From: Halomonas ventosae
Lineage (GTDB): Bacteria; Pseudomonadota; Gammaproteobacteria; Pseudomonadales; Halomonadaceae
Direction of reading: 5' to 3'
Assembly: GCF_004363555.1 (NCBI RefSeq)
Contig: NZ_SNZJ01000008.1
Coordinates: 62,001-126,000 of the forward strand
DNA length: 64,000 bases
How positions within the stretch are numbered: the first letter of the stretch is position 1; the number at the start of each line of letters is the position of its first letter. The position numbers and the translations under genes were made by a program. Under the pieces are notes generated by a model. The model did not search any database. It was not told the origin of the DNA and saw only the letters and a program-made list of their open reading frames with translations. Positions 12,466-22,539 of this stretch are shown here, one piece after another.

Positions 12466-13670
12466 GTTGCGCGTCCTTGTGTGCTGCCGGGCGATGGCGC
12501 CCGGGATGCCGTGGGCCTGGCCCGGCGCACGACCTGGCGGGTCTCGATGTCGGCGCGCAGCAGCAGCGCCATCATCACGCAGCTCACCACCAGGCTCGAG
12601 CCGCCATAGCTGAGCAGCGGCAGAGTCAGCCCCTTGGTGGGCAGCATCCCGGTACTCACCGCGATGTTGATGAAGGCCTGGGCCCCGATGACCAGGGCGA
12701 CGCCGTAACTCACATAGGCGGCGAAGGCCAGGCCGGCCAGTTCGGCCCGCCGTCCCACCGCCATGGCGCGCCACACCAGCAGGGCAAAGAGCCCCACCAC
12801 GGCGATGGCGCCCAGCAGGCCAAGCTCCTCGGCCAGCACGGCGAAGACGAAGTCGGTGTGGGCCTCCGGCAGGTAGAACAGCTTCTGTACGCTGTTGCCC
12901 AGCCCCATGCCCAGCCAGTGCCCGCGACCGAAGGCGATCAGCGCCTGGGTCAGCTGATAGCCGCTGGCGAACTGATCGGCCCAGGGGTCGGCGAAGCTCG
13001 TCAGGCGCGCCATCCGGTAGGGTTCGGCCACGGCGGCCAGGGCCCCCAGGGCACCCACCAGCAGCAGCAGCACCAGGAAGCGCCCCCAGGGGGCACCGGC
13101 CATCAGCAGCATGCCCATCACCGCGCCGGTCATCACCACCACGGCGCCGTAGTCGGGCTCGAGGATCAGCAGCCCCGCGATCAGCGCCATCACCGCCAGG
13201 GGACGCAGGAAGGCCCCCCACTGGCGACGCACCAGGGGCAGGAAGCGCTCCAGGTAGCCGGCCAGGTAGACGATCAGGCAGAACTTGGCGACCTCGGAGG
13301 CCTGCAGGTTGAAGGGCAGGCCCGGCACGGAGAGCCAGCGGCGGCTGCCATTGACCTCGCGGCCCACCAGCAATACCAGCAGGAGCAGGACCAGCCCCAC
13401 CAGCAGCAGCAGCGGGCCATTGGCCTTCCACCAGGCCAGCGGCACCCGCAGGGCCAGCGCCCCGGCGGCCAGCGCCACCAGCATGAAGATGCCGTGGCGC
13501 AGGCTGAAGTACCAGGCATTGCCGGTGAGGCTCGAGGCCACCTCGCTGGACGCCGAGGTCACCATCACCCAGCCAATCAGCAGCAGCGCGAAAGAGGCCA
13601 GCACCAGCCAGCCGTCGAAGGCGTGATCGGCGGTACTCAGCCGCTGGCGAAGGCGGGACAGCCGGCTCAT
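12462..13670 (-). CDS. ftsW: SEDS-family septal peptidoglycan polymerase FtsW
   Basis: Polytopic lipid II polymerase that works with FtsI at the septum. It has 402 residues with about ten hydrophobic helices. SEDS signatures are visible: GREVNGSRRWLSVPGLPFNLQ before the helix LQASEVAKFCLIVYLA, and late motifs PTKGLTLPLLSYGGSS. The C-terminal tail is basic and rich in Ser and Pro. The ATG overlaps the murD stop by 4 nt, and its own stop overlaps the murG start. Confidence 0.97.
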   Translation of the reverse strand: MSRLSRLRQRLSTADHAFDGWLVLASFALLLIGWVMVTSASSEVASSLTGNAWYFSLRHGIFMLVALAAGALALRVPLAWWKANGPLLLLVGLVLLLLVLLVGREVNGSRRWLSVPGLPFNLQASEVAKFCLIVYLAGYLERFLPLVRRQWGAFLRPLAVMALIAGLLILEPDYGAVVVMTGAVMGMLLMAGAPWGRFLVLLLLVGALGALAAVAEPYRMARLTSFADPWADQFASGYQLTQALIAFGRGHWLGMGLGNSVQKLFYLPEAHTDFVFAVLAEELGLLGAIAVVGLFALLVWRAMAVGRRAELAGLAFAAYVSYGVALVIGAQAFINIAVSTGMLPTKGLTLPLLSYGGSSLVVSCVMMALLLRADIETRQVVRRARPTASRAPSPGSTQGRAT

Positions 13671-15043
13671 GCGGCCTCCCCGGCCAGGCGCTTGACCGCC
13701 CGGCGAAAGGCCTCGCCACGCGCCTGGTAGTCGGTGAACTGGTCGAGGCTGGCACAGGCGGGCGACAGCAGCACGCAGTCTCCGGGCGCGGCGACCTCCA
13801 CCGCCCGCGCCAGGGCAGCCTGCAGGTCCGCGACCCGGGTCACCGGCAGCCGGCCATGCAGGGCCTGTTCCAGCTGCTCGGCATCCCGGCCGAAGAGGAT
13901 CGCTTCGCGGCCGTAACGCGCCAGGGGCGCCGCCAGGGGGGCGAAGTCGGCGCCCTTGCCCACCCCTCCGGCCAGCAGGATCAGCCGCCCCTCGAGGGTC
14001 GGCCCGAGCCCCTCGATGGCGGCCAGGGTGGCGCCGACGTTGGTGCCCTTGGAGTCGTTGATCCAGCGCACCCCCTCGACCTGGGCCACCAGCTCGCCGC
14101 GATGGGGCAGCCCGGGGAAGCGCCGCAGCACCTCGCGCATGGCATCGAGGGGCAGGCCCAGGCGATGGCCCATGGCCAGCGCCGCCAGGGCATTGGCCTG
14201 GTGGTGGCGCCCCGGCAGGCGCATCTCGTCGGCGGGCAGCAGCGGCGTGTCGCCGTGCACCAGCCAGTCACGCCCGGCGCGCCGGGCGATGCCCCAGTCG
14301 TTGCCCTGGGGAGAGCGGGTAGTGAAGCGGTCCAGGGCCGGCAGCGGCCCGTCCGGCCAGGTACCGGGGTCGTCGGCATTGACCACGCCGTGCCGGGCGC
14401 CGTGGAAGATACCCAGCTTGGCGGCGCGGTAGCCGGCCATGTCGCCATGGCGGTCCAGGTGGTCCTCGGAGAGGTTGAGGAAGGCGGCCGTCTCGGCCCC
14501 CAGGCGCGGGGTAGTCTCGAGCTGGAAGCTGGAGAGCTCCAGCACGAAGAGCTCGGCGTCCGGTGCCGCGTCGAGCAGGTCGAGCGCCGGGGTCCCCAGG
14601 TTGCCGCCCACCGCCACCCGCACCCCGGCCTCGCGGGCCATCTCGCCCACCAGGGTGGTCACGGTCGACTTGGCGTTGGAGCCGGTGATGGCGACGATGG
14701 GTGCACGGGCAGCGCGCACAAAGAGCGCGATCTCCCCCACCAGCAGCGGCTCGCCGGTGGCCCCGCGGGTGCGCCCCGCCAGCGCCTCGAGGCCCGGCGC
14801 GTGAGGGTCGACGCCGGGACTGACCACCACCTCCTCCACCTCGGCGAGGTCCAGGCCGGTGAGCGGGCCACAGTGGACCTCGATGCCCGGGTGGACGGCC
14901 TGGAACTCCGCCAGGCCCGGCGGCGCAGCACGGGTATCGGCAACCATGTAGGGGACGCCGAGCCGGCCGAGGTGGCGGCAGATGGCCCGCCCGGAGAGCC
15001 CGAGCCCGACCACCAGCGTGGTTCCCTTCGGCACCTTGACCAT
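13667..15043 (-). CDS. murD: UDP-N-acetylmuramoyl-L-alanine--D-glutamate ligase MurD
   Basis: Adds D-Glu to UDP-MurNAc-L-Ala. It has 458 residues. The N-terminal Rossmann loop TLVVGLGLSGRAICRHLG, the ATP loop ITGSNAKSTVTTL (Ser-Asn-Ala in place of the more common GTNGK), and the C-terminal WINDSKGTNVGAT motif are present. AAGGAGCTCAAC precedes the ATG, a good ribosome binding site; the upstream open frame over mraY is not coding. It follows mraY by 38 nt and overlaps ftsW. Confidence 0.97.
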   Translation of the reverse strand: MVKVPKGTTLVVGLGLSGRAICRHLGRLGVPYMVADTRAAPPGLAEFQAVHPGIEVHCGPLTGLDLAEVEEVVVSPGVDPHAPGLEALAGRTRGATGEPLLVGEIALFVRAARAPIVAITGSNAKSTVTTLVGEMAREAGVRVAVGGNLGTPALDLLDAAPDAELFVLELSSFQLETTPRLGAETAAFLNLSEDHLDRHGDMAGYRAAKLGIFHGARHGVVNADDPGTWPDGPLPALDRFTTRSPQGNDWGIARRAGRDWLVHGDTPLLPADEMRLPGRHHQANALAALAMGHRLGLPLDAMREVLRRFPGLPHRGELVAQVEGVRWINDSKGTNVGATLAAIEGLGPTLEGRLILLAGGVGKGADFAPLAAPLARYGREAILFGRDAEQLEQALHGRLPVTRVADLQAALARAVEVAAPGDCVLLSPACASLDQFTDYQARGEAFRRAVKRLAGEAA

Positions 15044-15081
15044 GTTGAGCTCCTTGCGGATGGCGAATCGGTCCCCGGGGA

Positions 15082-16164
15082 TCAGCGGACCTTGAGGGTG
15101 GCCAGGCCGATCAGCACCAGCACCACGGTGATGATCCAGAAGCGCACGATGACCCGCGGCTCGGGCCAGCCCTTGAGCTCGTAGTGGTGGTGCAGCGGCG
15201 CCATCCGGAAGATGCGCCGCCCGGTGAGCTTGTAGGAGCCCACCTGCAGGATCACCGAGACGGTCTCCATGACGAAGATGCCGCCCATGATGAACAGCAC
15301 GATCTCCTGGCGAACGATCACCGCCACCACGCCCAGTGCTGCGCCCAGGGCCAGGGCCCCCACGTCGCCCATGAACACCTGGGCCGGGTAGGTGTTGAAC
15401 CACAGGAAGCCCAGGCCGGCCCCGGCGATAGTGGCACAGAACACGGCCAGCTCGCCCGCCCCGGGAATGAAGGGGATCTGCAGGTAGTCGGCGAACACCG
15501 TGTTGCCGCTGGCATAGGCGAAGACCGCCAGGCCCATGGCCACCAGCACCGTGGGCATGATCGCCAGGCCATCGAGCCCGTCGGTCAGGTTGACCGCGTT
15601 GGAACTGCCGACGATTACCAGGTAGGTGAGCACCATGTAGAACACCCCCAGGGGCAGCACGAACTCCTTGAAGAGCGGCACGATCAGGCTGGTCTCCACC
15701 GGCGAGGCGGCGGTGACATAGAGCAGCACCGCGGCCGCCACGCCGATCAGCGACTGCCAGAAGTACTTCCAGCGCGCCGGCAGGCCCCGAGGGTTCTTCT
15801 CCACTACCTTGCGGAAGTCGTCCACCCAGCCGATGGCGCCGAAGCCCAGGGTCACCGCCAGCACCAGCCAGACGTAGTGGTTGGTGAGGTCGCCCCACAG
15901 CAGGGTGCTCACGGCGATGGCCATCAGGATCATGGCGCCGCCCATGGTGGGGGTGCCGGCCTTGGAGAGGTGGGACTGGGGGCCGTCGTCGCGCACCGCC
16001 TGGCCGATCTGGCGTTCCACCAGGCGGCGGATCATCACCGGCCCGAGCCACAGGCAGAGCACCAGGGCGGTCAGGGTCCCCAGGATCATGCGCAGGGTCA
16101 GATAGTTGAAGACGTTGAAGGCACTCTGGAATTGCGCCAGGAAGTCAGCCAGAAAGAGCAGCAT
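15082..16164 (-). CDS. mraY: Phospho-N-acetylmuramoyl-pentapeptide transferase MraY
   Basis: Transfers phospho-MurNAc-pentapeptide to undecaprenyl phosphate, forming lipid I in the inner membrane. It has 360 residues, exactly as in E. coli, with about ten transmembrane helices. The Mg-binding motifs DDFRK ([10 protein letters not shown]), [10 protein letters not shown] and the HHH-containing loop [13 protein letters not shown] are intact. It lies 9 nt after murF. Confidence 0.98.
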   Translation of the reverse strand: MLLFLADFLAQFQSAFNVFNYLTLRMILGTLTALVLCLWLGPVMIRRLVERQIGQAVRDDGPQSHLSKAGTPTMGGAMILMAIAVSTLLWGDLTNHYVWLVLAVTLGFGAIGWVDDFRKVVEKNPRGLPARWKYFWQSLIGVAAAVLLYVTAASPVETSLIVPLFKEFVLPLGVFYMVLTYLVIVGSSNAVNLTDGLDGLAIMPTVLVAMGLAVFAYASGNTVFADYLQIPFIPGAGELAVFCATIAGAGLGFLWFNTYPAQVFMGDVGALALGAALGVVAVIVRQEIVLFIMGGIFVMETVSVILQVGSYKLTGRRIFRMAPLHHHYELKGWPEPRVIVRFWIITVVLVLIGLATLKVR

Positions 16165-16173
16165 GTATCGCGT

Positions 16174-17553
16174 TCACCTTGAAGCATCCGCACGCAGGGC
16201 CGCCACGACGCGTTCCATGCCGGCGCTGCGCGAGCCCTTGACCAGCACGCTGGCCCCGGACGGTAGATGGTGGAGGACGTGGCGCATCAGCGCCTCCCGA
16301 TCGTCGAAATGGACCCCGCCTTCGCCGAAGGCCCGGCTGGCCGGCCTCGCCGGCTCGCCGAGGGTGCCCAGGAAATCGATTCCCCGTTCCCGCGCGTAGT
16401 GTCCGAGCTCGGCGTGCAGCCGGTCGGACTCGCCCCCCAGTTCTCCCATGGCGCCCAGCAGGCACCAGTGCGGGCCGGGCAGCGTCACCAGGACGTCGAG
16501 CGCCGCCTTCACCGCGCCGGGGTTGGCATTATAGGTATCGTCCAGCAGCCGCGAGTCGTTGAGGCCCTCCACGACGCTCAGCCGGCCCGGCATGGGTGCC
16601 ACCGCCTCGAGCCCGGCCAGCACCTCTCGCTCACCCAGCCCCATGGCCAGAGCCGCGGCCGCGGCCGCCAGGGCGTTGGCGACGTTGTGGCGCCCCAGCA
16701 GGGCCAGCCGGACGCGCCCGATCTCGCGGCCGTCCCGGACAAGCGTGAAAGCATAGCGTCCGACGGCGTCACAGGCCAGCGCCTCGGCTCGCAGGCGAGC
16801 CCGCGCATCCAGGCCGAAGTCGAGCACCTCGCGAGGCGCCGCCAGGCGCGCCCAGGTGGCGAAGAAGGCATCGTCGCGGTTGAGCACCGCCACGCCGTCG
16901 GCCGGCAGGCCGGTCAGGATCTCCGCCTTGGCCTGGGCGATACGGCCCATGCCGCCGAACTCGCCCACGTGGGCCCCGGTGACGTTGGTGATCACAGCTA
17001 CCCGGGGCTCGGCCAGGGTCGTGGTCCAGGCGATCTCGCCGAGGTGGTTGGCGCCCAGTTCCACCACGGCCTGGCGGTGCCCGGGCTCCAGCGCCAGCAG
17101 GGTGAGGGGCGCGCCGATGTCGTTGTTCAGGTTGCCCTGGGTGGCCAACGTCGACCCGCTCTGCTCGAGCAGGGTCGCCAGCATCTGCTTGACCGTGGTC
17201 TTGCCGCTGTTGCCGGTCACGGCGACCAGGGGGCCGCCCCAGGCGCGCCGCCGAGCACGCGCCAGCAGCCCCAGGGCCAGCCGGGTGTCGGCCACCAGCA
17301 GCTGGGGGAACGGGTCATCCATCGGTCGCTCTGCCGCTGCCTCGACCACGGCCGCCACGGCACCGGCCTCCCGCGCCTGGTCCAGGAAGTCGTGGGCATC
17401 GAAGCGCTCGCCCCTGAGCGCCACGAACAGGCTTCCCGGGGCCAGGCGGCGGGTATCGGTGACGATCGCACCGATGGGCAGGTCCTCGGGCGGTGCCGGC
17501 AGGCCCAAGGCCGTGGCGACCTCGCCCAGCGTGGTCAGCCCGCTGCCGCTCAT
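16174..17553 (-). CDS. murF: UDP-MurNAc-tripeptide--D-alanyl-D-alanine ligase MurF
   Basis: Completes the cytoplasmic pentapeptide by adding D-Ala-D-Ala. It has 459 residues. The N-terminal domain VTDTRRLAPGSLFVALRGERFDAHDF binds UDP-substrate; ATP loop GNSGKTTVKQML; later LLDDTYNANPGAVKAAL and a C-terminal KGSRSAGMERV motif. The start MSGSGLTTLGEV overlaps the murE stop by 4 nt (ATGA). Confidence 0.97.
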   Translation of the reverse strand: MSGSGLTTLGEVATALGLPAPPEDLPIGAIVTDTRRLAPGSLFVALRGERFDAHDFLDQAREAGAVAAVVEAAAERPMDDPFPQLLVADTRLALGLLARARRRAWGGPLVAVTGNSGKTTVKQMLATLLEQSGSTLATQGNLNNDIGAPLTLLALEPGHRQAVVELGANHLGEIAWTTTLAEPRVAVITNVTGAHVGEFGGMGRIAQAKAEILTGLPADGVAVLNRDDAFFATWARLAAPREVLDFGLDARARLRAEALACDAVGRYAFTLVRDGREIGRVRLALLGRHNVANALAAAAAALAMGLGEREVLAGLEAVAPMPGRLSVVEGLNDSRLLDDTYNANPGAVKAALDVLVTLPGPHWCLLGAMGELGGESDRLHAELGHYARERGIDFLGTLGEPARPASRAFGEGGVHFDDREALMRHVLHHLPSGASVLVKGSRSAGMERVVAALRADASR

Positions 17554-19073
17554 GGCTCGCCCTCCCCGGGGGCCCTGTCCGGCCCCCGTCCGGCCAGCGC
17601 CCGCTCGGCCTCGGCCAGGTCCGAGAAGGGATGGCGCACCCCCTTGACCTCCTGGTAGTCCTCGTGTCCCTTGCCGGCGATCAGCACCACGTCGTCGGGG
17701 CCGGCCTCGGCCAGCGCCCGGGCGATCGCCGCGCCCCGCCCGGCCAGTTCGAGGACCCCGTCGCGCTCGGGCGCTTCCAGGCCCGCGAGGACCTGGGCGC
17801 GGATCGCCGCCGGGTCCTCGCTGCGCGGGTTGTCGTCGGTGACCACCAGCACGTCGGCATGGCGCGCCGCGGCCTGTGCCATCAGCGGACGCTTGCCGGT
17901 GTCGCGGTCGCCGCCGCAGCCGAACAGGCACCACAGCCGGCCGTCGCCCGGCAGGTGGGCGCGCAGCGCCGAGAGGGCACTGTCGAGGGCATCCGGGGTA
18001 TGGGCATAGTCGATGACCACCGTGGGGGCCCCCGGCAGGGTCAGGCGCTGCATGCGACCGGGCACCGGGGCGAGGTCGGCCGCCGCCGCGAACAGCGCCT
18101 CCAGGGGGTGCCCCAGGCCGTGCAGGGTGGCGATGGCCAGCAGCACGTTATCCAGGTTGAAGCGGCCCATCAGGCCGAGCTCGAGCACCCGCTCCCCCTC
18201 CGGCGTGGCGATGAGCGCCCGCTGCCCTTCGGCATGGGGCACCCAGTCGATGACGCGCAAGGTCACCGCCTCGTCCTCGCCGACGGCCAGGACACGCACG
18301 TGGCGGTGCACGCCGGCGAGCATCAGGCGCGCCAGCGGGTCGTCCCCGTTGACCACCGCGAGTTCGAGCTCATGGCGCCGGAACAGCCGCGCCTTGGCGG
18401 CGGCATAGGCCGCCATGCTGCCGTGGTAGTCCAGGTGGTCACGGCTGAGGTTGGTGAAGACTGCCGCGTGCACCCGACAGCCATCGAGGCGACCCTGCTC
18501 CAGGGCATGGGAGGAGACCTCCATGGCCACCCGGCGGACGCCGTCGGCGGCCAGCTCCCCCAGCGCGGCCTGCAGGGCCAGGGGCCCCGGCGTGGTCAGC
18601 TGGCCGGCCGCCAGGCGCCCCGGCCGGCCGTGCCCCAGGGTGCCGATCAGCCCGGCGTCCACCCCGAGGGCCATGCTCAACTCGGCCAGATAGTGGGTCA
18701 CCGAACTCTTGCCGTTGGTGCCGGTGACCCCGACCAGCTGCAGGTCCCGGGGTACGGCAAACAGCAGCTGGCCCAGTTCGCCCTGGGCCTCGCGCAGTCC
18801 CGGCAGCCACAGCACCCGGGGGTCGTCGGGCCCGGGCGCGCCGTCGTCATGGGCCAGCACCAGCGAGGCCCCGGCCTCGAGGGCCGCCGGGATGAAGTCG
18901 CGACCATCCGCCGCCACGCCCGGCACCGCCACGAAGACATCGCCCTCGGCCAGCCGGCGACTGTCGAGTACCAGCCGGACGGTCGCCGGCAGGGTGACCC
19001 GCGCCAGGGCATGGCGACACTCGGGCCATAGCCCGGCCAGGCCCGTCTCGAGTCGCTCGGCGGTCAGCTGCAT
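17550..19073 (-). CDS. murE: UDP-MurNAc-L-alanyl-D-glutamate--2,6-diaminopimelate ligase MurE
   Basis: Adds meso-diaminopimelate to the stem peptide. It has 507 residues. ATP loop GVTGTNGKSSVTHYL, and the DNPR motif (VVTDDNPRSEDP) that marks meso-DAP rather than L-lysine specificity. The start MQLTAERLETG is preceded by GGAGGAAACGCG. It lies 25 nt after ftsI; the stop overlaps murF. Confidence 0.97.
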   Translation of the reverse strand: MQLTAERLETGLAGLWPECRHALARVTLPATVRLVLDSRRLAEGDVFVAVPGVAADGRDFIPAALEAGASLVLAHDDGAPGPDDPRVLWLPGLREAQGELGQLLFAVPRDLQLVGVTGTNGKSSVTHYLAELSMALGVDAGLIGTLGHGRPGRLAAGQLTTPGPLALQAALGELAADGVRRVAMEVSSHALEQGRLDGCRVHAAVFTNLSRDHLDYHGSMAAYAAAKARLFRRHELELAVVNGDDPLARLMLAGVHRHVRVLAVGEDEAVTLRVIDWVPHAEGQRALIATPEGERVLELGLMGRFNLDNVLLAIATLHGLGHPLEALFAAAADLAPVPGRMQRLTLPGAPTVVIDYAHTPDALDSALSALRAHLPGDGRLWCLFGCGGDRDTGKRPLMAQAAARHADVLVVTDDNPRSEDPAAIRAQVLAGLEAPERDGVLELAGRGAAIARALAEAGPDDVVLIAGKGHEDYQEVKGVRHPFSDLAEAERALAGRGPDRAPGEGEP

Positions 19074-19098
19074 CGCGTTTCCTCCAAAGGGCTTGCGC

Positions 19099-20814
19099 TC
19101 ATGATTCCGGCTCCCGGGCATCCGGGGGCACGTCCAGCAGGCGCAGGGCATTGCCGGCCACCCGCGAGAAGACCGGCGCCGCCACCGCGCCGCCATAGTA
19201 GCTTTCCCCCCGCGGGTGATCGATCATCACCACCGTGACGATCCGCGGGTCCGAGACCGGCGCGATGCCGACGAACAGGCTGCGGTAGGCCTTCTGCTGA
19301 TAGCCGCCGGCATCAGTCTTGCGCACGGTCCCGGTCTTGCCGGCGACCCGATAGCCCGGCACCAGGGCCCGGCGGGCGCCGGTGCCGGGCTCGACGACCT
19401 GATCCATCATGCCCAGGACCCGCCGTGCCACGCCGGCGTCGATGGCCTGCTCGCCGGCCGGTGCCTGGCCGAGCTTGAGCAGCGAGGGCGGCAGCCGTCG
19501 GCCGTCGTTGGCAATGGCCGTGTAGGCACTGGCCAGCTGGAGCGCCGAGACCGAGAGGCCGTAGCCGTAGGAGAGGGCCGCCCACTGGCTGCTCGACCAG
19601 CGCGCCGGTGCCGGGATGCTGCCGGCCGCCTCGCCCGGGAAGCCGGTCCCCGGGCTCTGTCCCAGGCCCACGGCCCGGTAGGTCGCCGGGACCACGGGGT
19701 CATCCAGGCGCAGCGCCAGCTTGGACATGCCGATGTTCGAGGACTTCTCGAGGATGCCGGCGAGGCTGAGCTCGCCGTAGTTGCGGATGTCCTTGATGGT
19801 GAAGCGGTCGATGACCATCCAGCCCGGCGCGGTATCGACCACGGTATCCGCCGGCACCTCGCCGGTCTCGAGCATGGCGGCCATCGCCAGCGGCTTCATG
19901 ACCGACCCCGGCTCGTAGATATCCACGATGGCCCGGTTGCGCAGTCCCTGGGGGTCGAGTCCGGCGCGGTTGTTGGGGTTGTAGGAGGGCTGGTTGGCCA
20001 TGGCCAGCACCTCGCCACTGCGCGCATCCAGCATCACCACGATGCCGCCGTCGGCGTCGTGTTCGGCCACCGCCGCCTTGAGCTCGCGATAGGCCATGTA
20101 CTGCAGGCGCTGGTCCAGGGCCAGGGTGAGGTCCCCGCCCGGCTGGGCCTCCTGCAGCAGCGCCAGGTCGCGCACCAGGCGACCGCGGCGGTCCTTGAGC
20201 ACGCGCCGCTTGCCGGGCACTCCGGCGAGGTGCGCCTGGTAGGCCAGCTCCAGGCCTTCCTGGCCGATATCGTCGATGTTGGTCACGCCCAGCAGCTGGG
20301 CGGTGACTTCCCCCGCCGGGTAGTAGCGCTTGTACTCCTCCCGGGCGTGGACGCCGGGAATGCGCAGGTCCAGCACCCGCTGGGCCGCCTCCGGCGTGAG
20401 GCGACGCCTCAGGTACATGAACTCGCGCTCGGCGTAGCGCGCGATACGCTCGTTGAGCGTCTCGAGCTCCTGGCCCAGGGCCCTGGCCAGCATCAGGCGC
20501 TGGATGTCGTCGACGGGCAGGTCCTGGGGGTTGGCCCAGAGGGTGACCACCGGGGTCGAGATGGCCAGCGGCTCGCCGTGGCGGTCGGTGATCATGCCGC
20601 GATGGGCGGGAATGGTGTCGGTGCGCAGGGTACGGGCATCACCCTGCCCCTGCAGAAAGGGGCGGTCGAAGACATGCAGGTCGACGATGCGGCCGGCCAG
20701 CAGGGTGAGTCCCACCAGCACCAGCGTCATCATCACCCGGTAGCGCGCCTTGCCCATGGGGGCCATGGGCGGCGGGCGACGCGGCGTCACACCGCTGCGG
20801 GCGTCAGCGCTCAT
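19099..20814 (-). CDS. ftsI: Septal peptidoglycan transpeptidase FtsI (PBP3)
   Basis: Class B penicillin-binding protein for septal cross-linking with FtsW. It has 571 residues: cytoplasmic tail, one membrane anchor (YRVMMTLVLVGLTLLAGRIV, about 25-43), a pedestal domain with the RGMITDRHGEPLA motif, and the transpeptidase domain with active-site Ser304 in SVMK, SSN at 358-360 and KTG at 493-495. The ATG overlaps the ftsL stop by 4 nt. Confidence 0.98.
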   Translation of the reverse strand: MSADARSGVTPRRPPPMAPMGKARYRVMMTLVLVGLTLLAGRIVDLHVFDRPFLQGQGDARTLRTDTIPAHRGMITDRHGEPLAISTPVVTLWANPQDLPVDDIQRLMLARALGQELETLNERIARYAEREFMYLRRRLTPEAAQRVLDLRIPGVHAREEYKRYYPAGEVTAQLLGVTNIDDIGQEGLELAYQAHLAGVPGKRRVLKDRRGRLVRDLALLQEAQPGGDLTLALDQRLQYMAYRELKAAVAEHDADGGIVVMLDARSGEVLAMANQPSYNPNNRAGLDPQGLRNRAIVDIYEPGSVMKPLAMAAMLETGEVPADTVVDTAPGWMVIDRFTIKDIRNYGELSLAGILEKSSNIGMSKLALRLDDPVVPATYRAVGLGQSPGTGFPGEAAGSIPAPARWSSSQWAALSYGYGLSVSALQLASAYTAIANDGRRLPPSLLKLGQAPAGEQAIDAGVARRVLGMMDQVVEPGTGARRALVPGYRVAGKTGTVRKTDAGGYQQKAYRSLFVGIAPVSDPRIVTVVMIDHPRGESYYGGAVAAPVFSRVAGNALRLLDVPPDAREPES

Positions 20815-21137
20815 GGCCGGATGACCTCGACCTCGTCGATGTCGGGCAGACGCATCTCCAGGCGCTCACGGGCCAGGCGCTCGATGCGGGCGGGGGAGGA
20901 CCAGGCGCTTTCCTCGAGCAGCAGCTGCCCCCACTCGGTCTGCAGCTGCTGCTGCTCGCGCTCGAGCTGCTGCAGGCGGGCATACTGGTCACGGGTCAGG
21001 TGACTGGTGGTGATCACCGCCAAGGCCGACCCCAGGCAGGCCGCCAGCAGCAGGCCGACCAGCAGCAGCTGCGGCGAGGCCGCCAGGCGAAGGGGCCAGC
21101 CGAAGGAGGAGGTTGCCGCGGAGCGTCCCTGTGCCAT
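20811..21137 (-). CDS. ftsL: Cell division protein FtsL
   Basis: Small bitopic protein of the FtsQLB complex. It has 108 residues: N-terminal cytoplasmic part, one membrane helix (LLLVGLLLAACLGSALAV, about 24-41), then a periplasmic leucine-heptad coiled coil (YARLQQLEREQQQLQTEWGQ) ending in a short conserved region RLARERLEMRLPD. It lies 8 nt after rsmH and overlaps ftsI, in standard dcw order. Confidence 0.95.
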   Translation of the reverse strand: MAQGRSAATSSFGWPLRLAASPQLLLVGLLLAACLGSALAVITTSHLTRDQYARLQQLEREQQQLQTEWGQLLLEESAWSSPARIERLARERLEMRLPDIDEVEVIRP

Positions 21138-21145
21138 GACCGTCC

Positions 21146-22102
21146 TCAGTATCGCTTGCGCGCCACACGCATCACCGCACTGCGTGCCCGGGGGTTCTCC
21201 TGCACCTCCTCGGCGGAGGGGCGACGCGCCTTGCCCAGCGACGCCAGGCGCCGCTTGAGCTGGTCGTCGCGGACCGGGATGCCGCGCGGAAGGTCGGTAT
21301 CGCCGCGCACGTGATCGCGGATGAAGCGCTTGACCCGGCGGTCCTCCAGCGAATGGAAGCTGATCACCACCAGGTGGCCGCCCGGGGCCAGGGCCTCCAG
21401 CGCCGCCTCGAGGGCAGCATCGAGCTGTTCCAGCTCGCCGTTGACCTGGATACGCAGGGCCTGGAAGACGCGCGTTGCCGGGTGCTTGCCCTTCTCCCAG
21501 GCGGGATGGGCAGCCTTGACCACCTCGGCGAGGTCCGCAGTCCGCTCGAAGGGTCGCTCGAGGCGACGCGCCACGATGGCCCGCGCCAGCCGCCGGGCGA
21601 AGCGCTCCTCGCCGTAGGCCTTGAAGACAGCGGCGATCTCGCCCTCGCCGGCCCGGGCCAGGAAGCCCGCGGCGCTCTCGCCGCGGGAGGGGTCCATGCG
21701 CATGTCCAGGGGACCGTCGCGAAGGAAGCTGAAGCCCCGCTCGGGGTCGTCGAGCTGGGGCGAGGAGACCCCCACGTCGAGCAGGACGCCGGACAGCCGG
21801 CCATGCAGGCCGTGGCGCGCGGCGATCTCGCCGAGACGGGCGAACTCGCCCTGCTCGATGGAAAAGCGCCGGTCATCGATGGCGGCGGCCTCGGCGATGG
21901 CCTGGGGGTCGCGATCGATGGCCAGCAGGCGGCCCTCGGGGGCCAGCCGCGAGAGGATGGCACGCGAATGGCCACCGCGGCCGAAGGTGCCGTCCAGGTA
22001 GGTGCCCTCGGGGTCATGGACCAGCGCCTCCACGGCGCCGTCGAGCAGCACGCTGGCATGGCGAAAGCCGCGGGCGGGCTGTTCAGGGGCGGATGACGGC
22101 AT
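21146..22102 (-). CDS. rsmH: 16S rRNA (cytosine1402-N4)-methyltransferase RsmH
   Basis: SAM-dependent methyltransferase acting on C1402 of 16S rRNA. It has 318 residues from [23 protein letters not shown]-binding motif [16 protein letters not shown] and the conserved [20 protein letters not shown] are present. An in-frame GTG at 22138 would add 12 residues but has no ribosome binding site. It is the first protein gene of the dcw cluster here: no mraZ precedes it, only rnpB, whose 3' end lies 51 nt upstream. No separate promoter is visible in that gap. Confidence 0.96.
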   Translation of the reverse strand: MPSSAPEQPARGFRHASVLLDGAVEALVHDPEGTYLDGTFGRGGHSRAILSRLAPEGRLLAIDRDPQAIAEAAAIDDRRFSIEQGEFARLGEIAARHGLHGRLSGVLLDVGVSSPQLDDPERGFSFLRDGPLDMRMDPSRGESAAGFLARAGEGEIAAVFKAYGEERFARRLARAIVARRLERPFERTADLAEVVKAAHPAWEKGKHPATRVFQALRIQVNGELEQLDAALEAALEALAPGGHLVVISFHSLEDRRVKRFIRDHVRGDTDLPRGIPVRDDQLKRRLASLGKARRPSAEEVQENPRARSAVMRVARKRY

Positions 22103-22153
22103 GAGGCTCTCGTTCGAGGGGCTGGGGGCCGTGGGCACGGCGATGTTCGGAGT

Positions 22154-22504
<351 letters not shown>

Positions 22505-22510
22505 GGGGCA

Positions 22511-22539
22511 AGGATACCAGTGCCCCTCCCCCGCCTCAA
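22511..22539 (-). promoter_or_regulatory. rnpB promoter
   Basis: Minus strand TTGAGG, 17 nt, TATCCT, then six bases to the inferred 5' end of the RNase P RNA. The spacing is ideal for a sigma-70 start at 22504. The -35 hexamer contains the stop codon of rsmI. Confidence 0.75.

Noticed and set aside
11377..13755. 792-codon open frame covering murG plus the ftsW region as one protein
   Set aside because: Only the last 362 codons are MurG; the upstream part is out of frame with ftsW and Arg/Gly/Ala-rich. It is not a fusion.
13667..16051. Apparent fusion of a long N-terminal extension to MurD
   Set aside because: The extension is the wrong frame of mraY; MurD has its own ATG and ribosome binding site at 15043.
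16174..17934. Extended MurF overlapping murE
   Set aside because: The upstream codons are an out-of-frame reading of the murE end; the MurF family start is at 17553.
22102..22138. GTG 22138 as the rsmH start, or a remnant mraZ
   Set aside because: No ribosome binding site and only 12 extra codons without homology; no MraZ motif in any frame.
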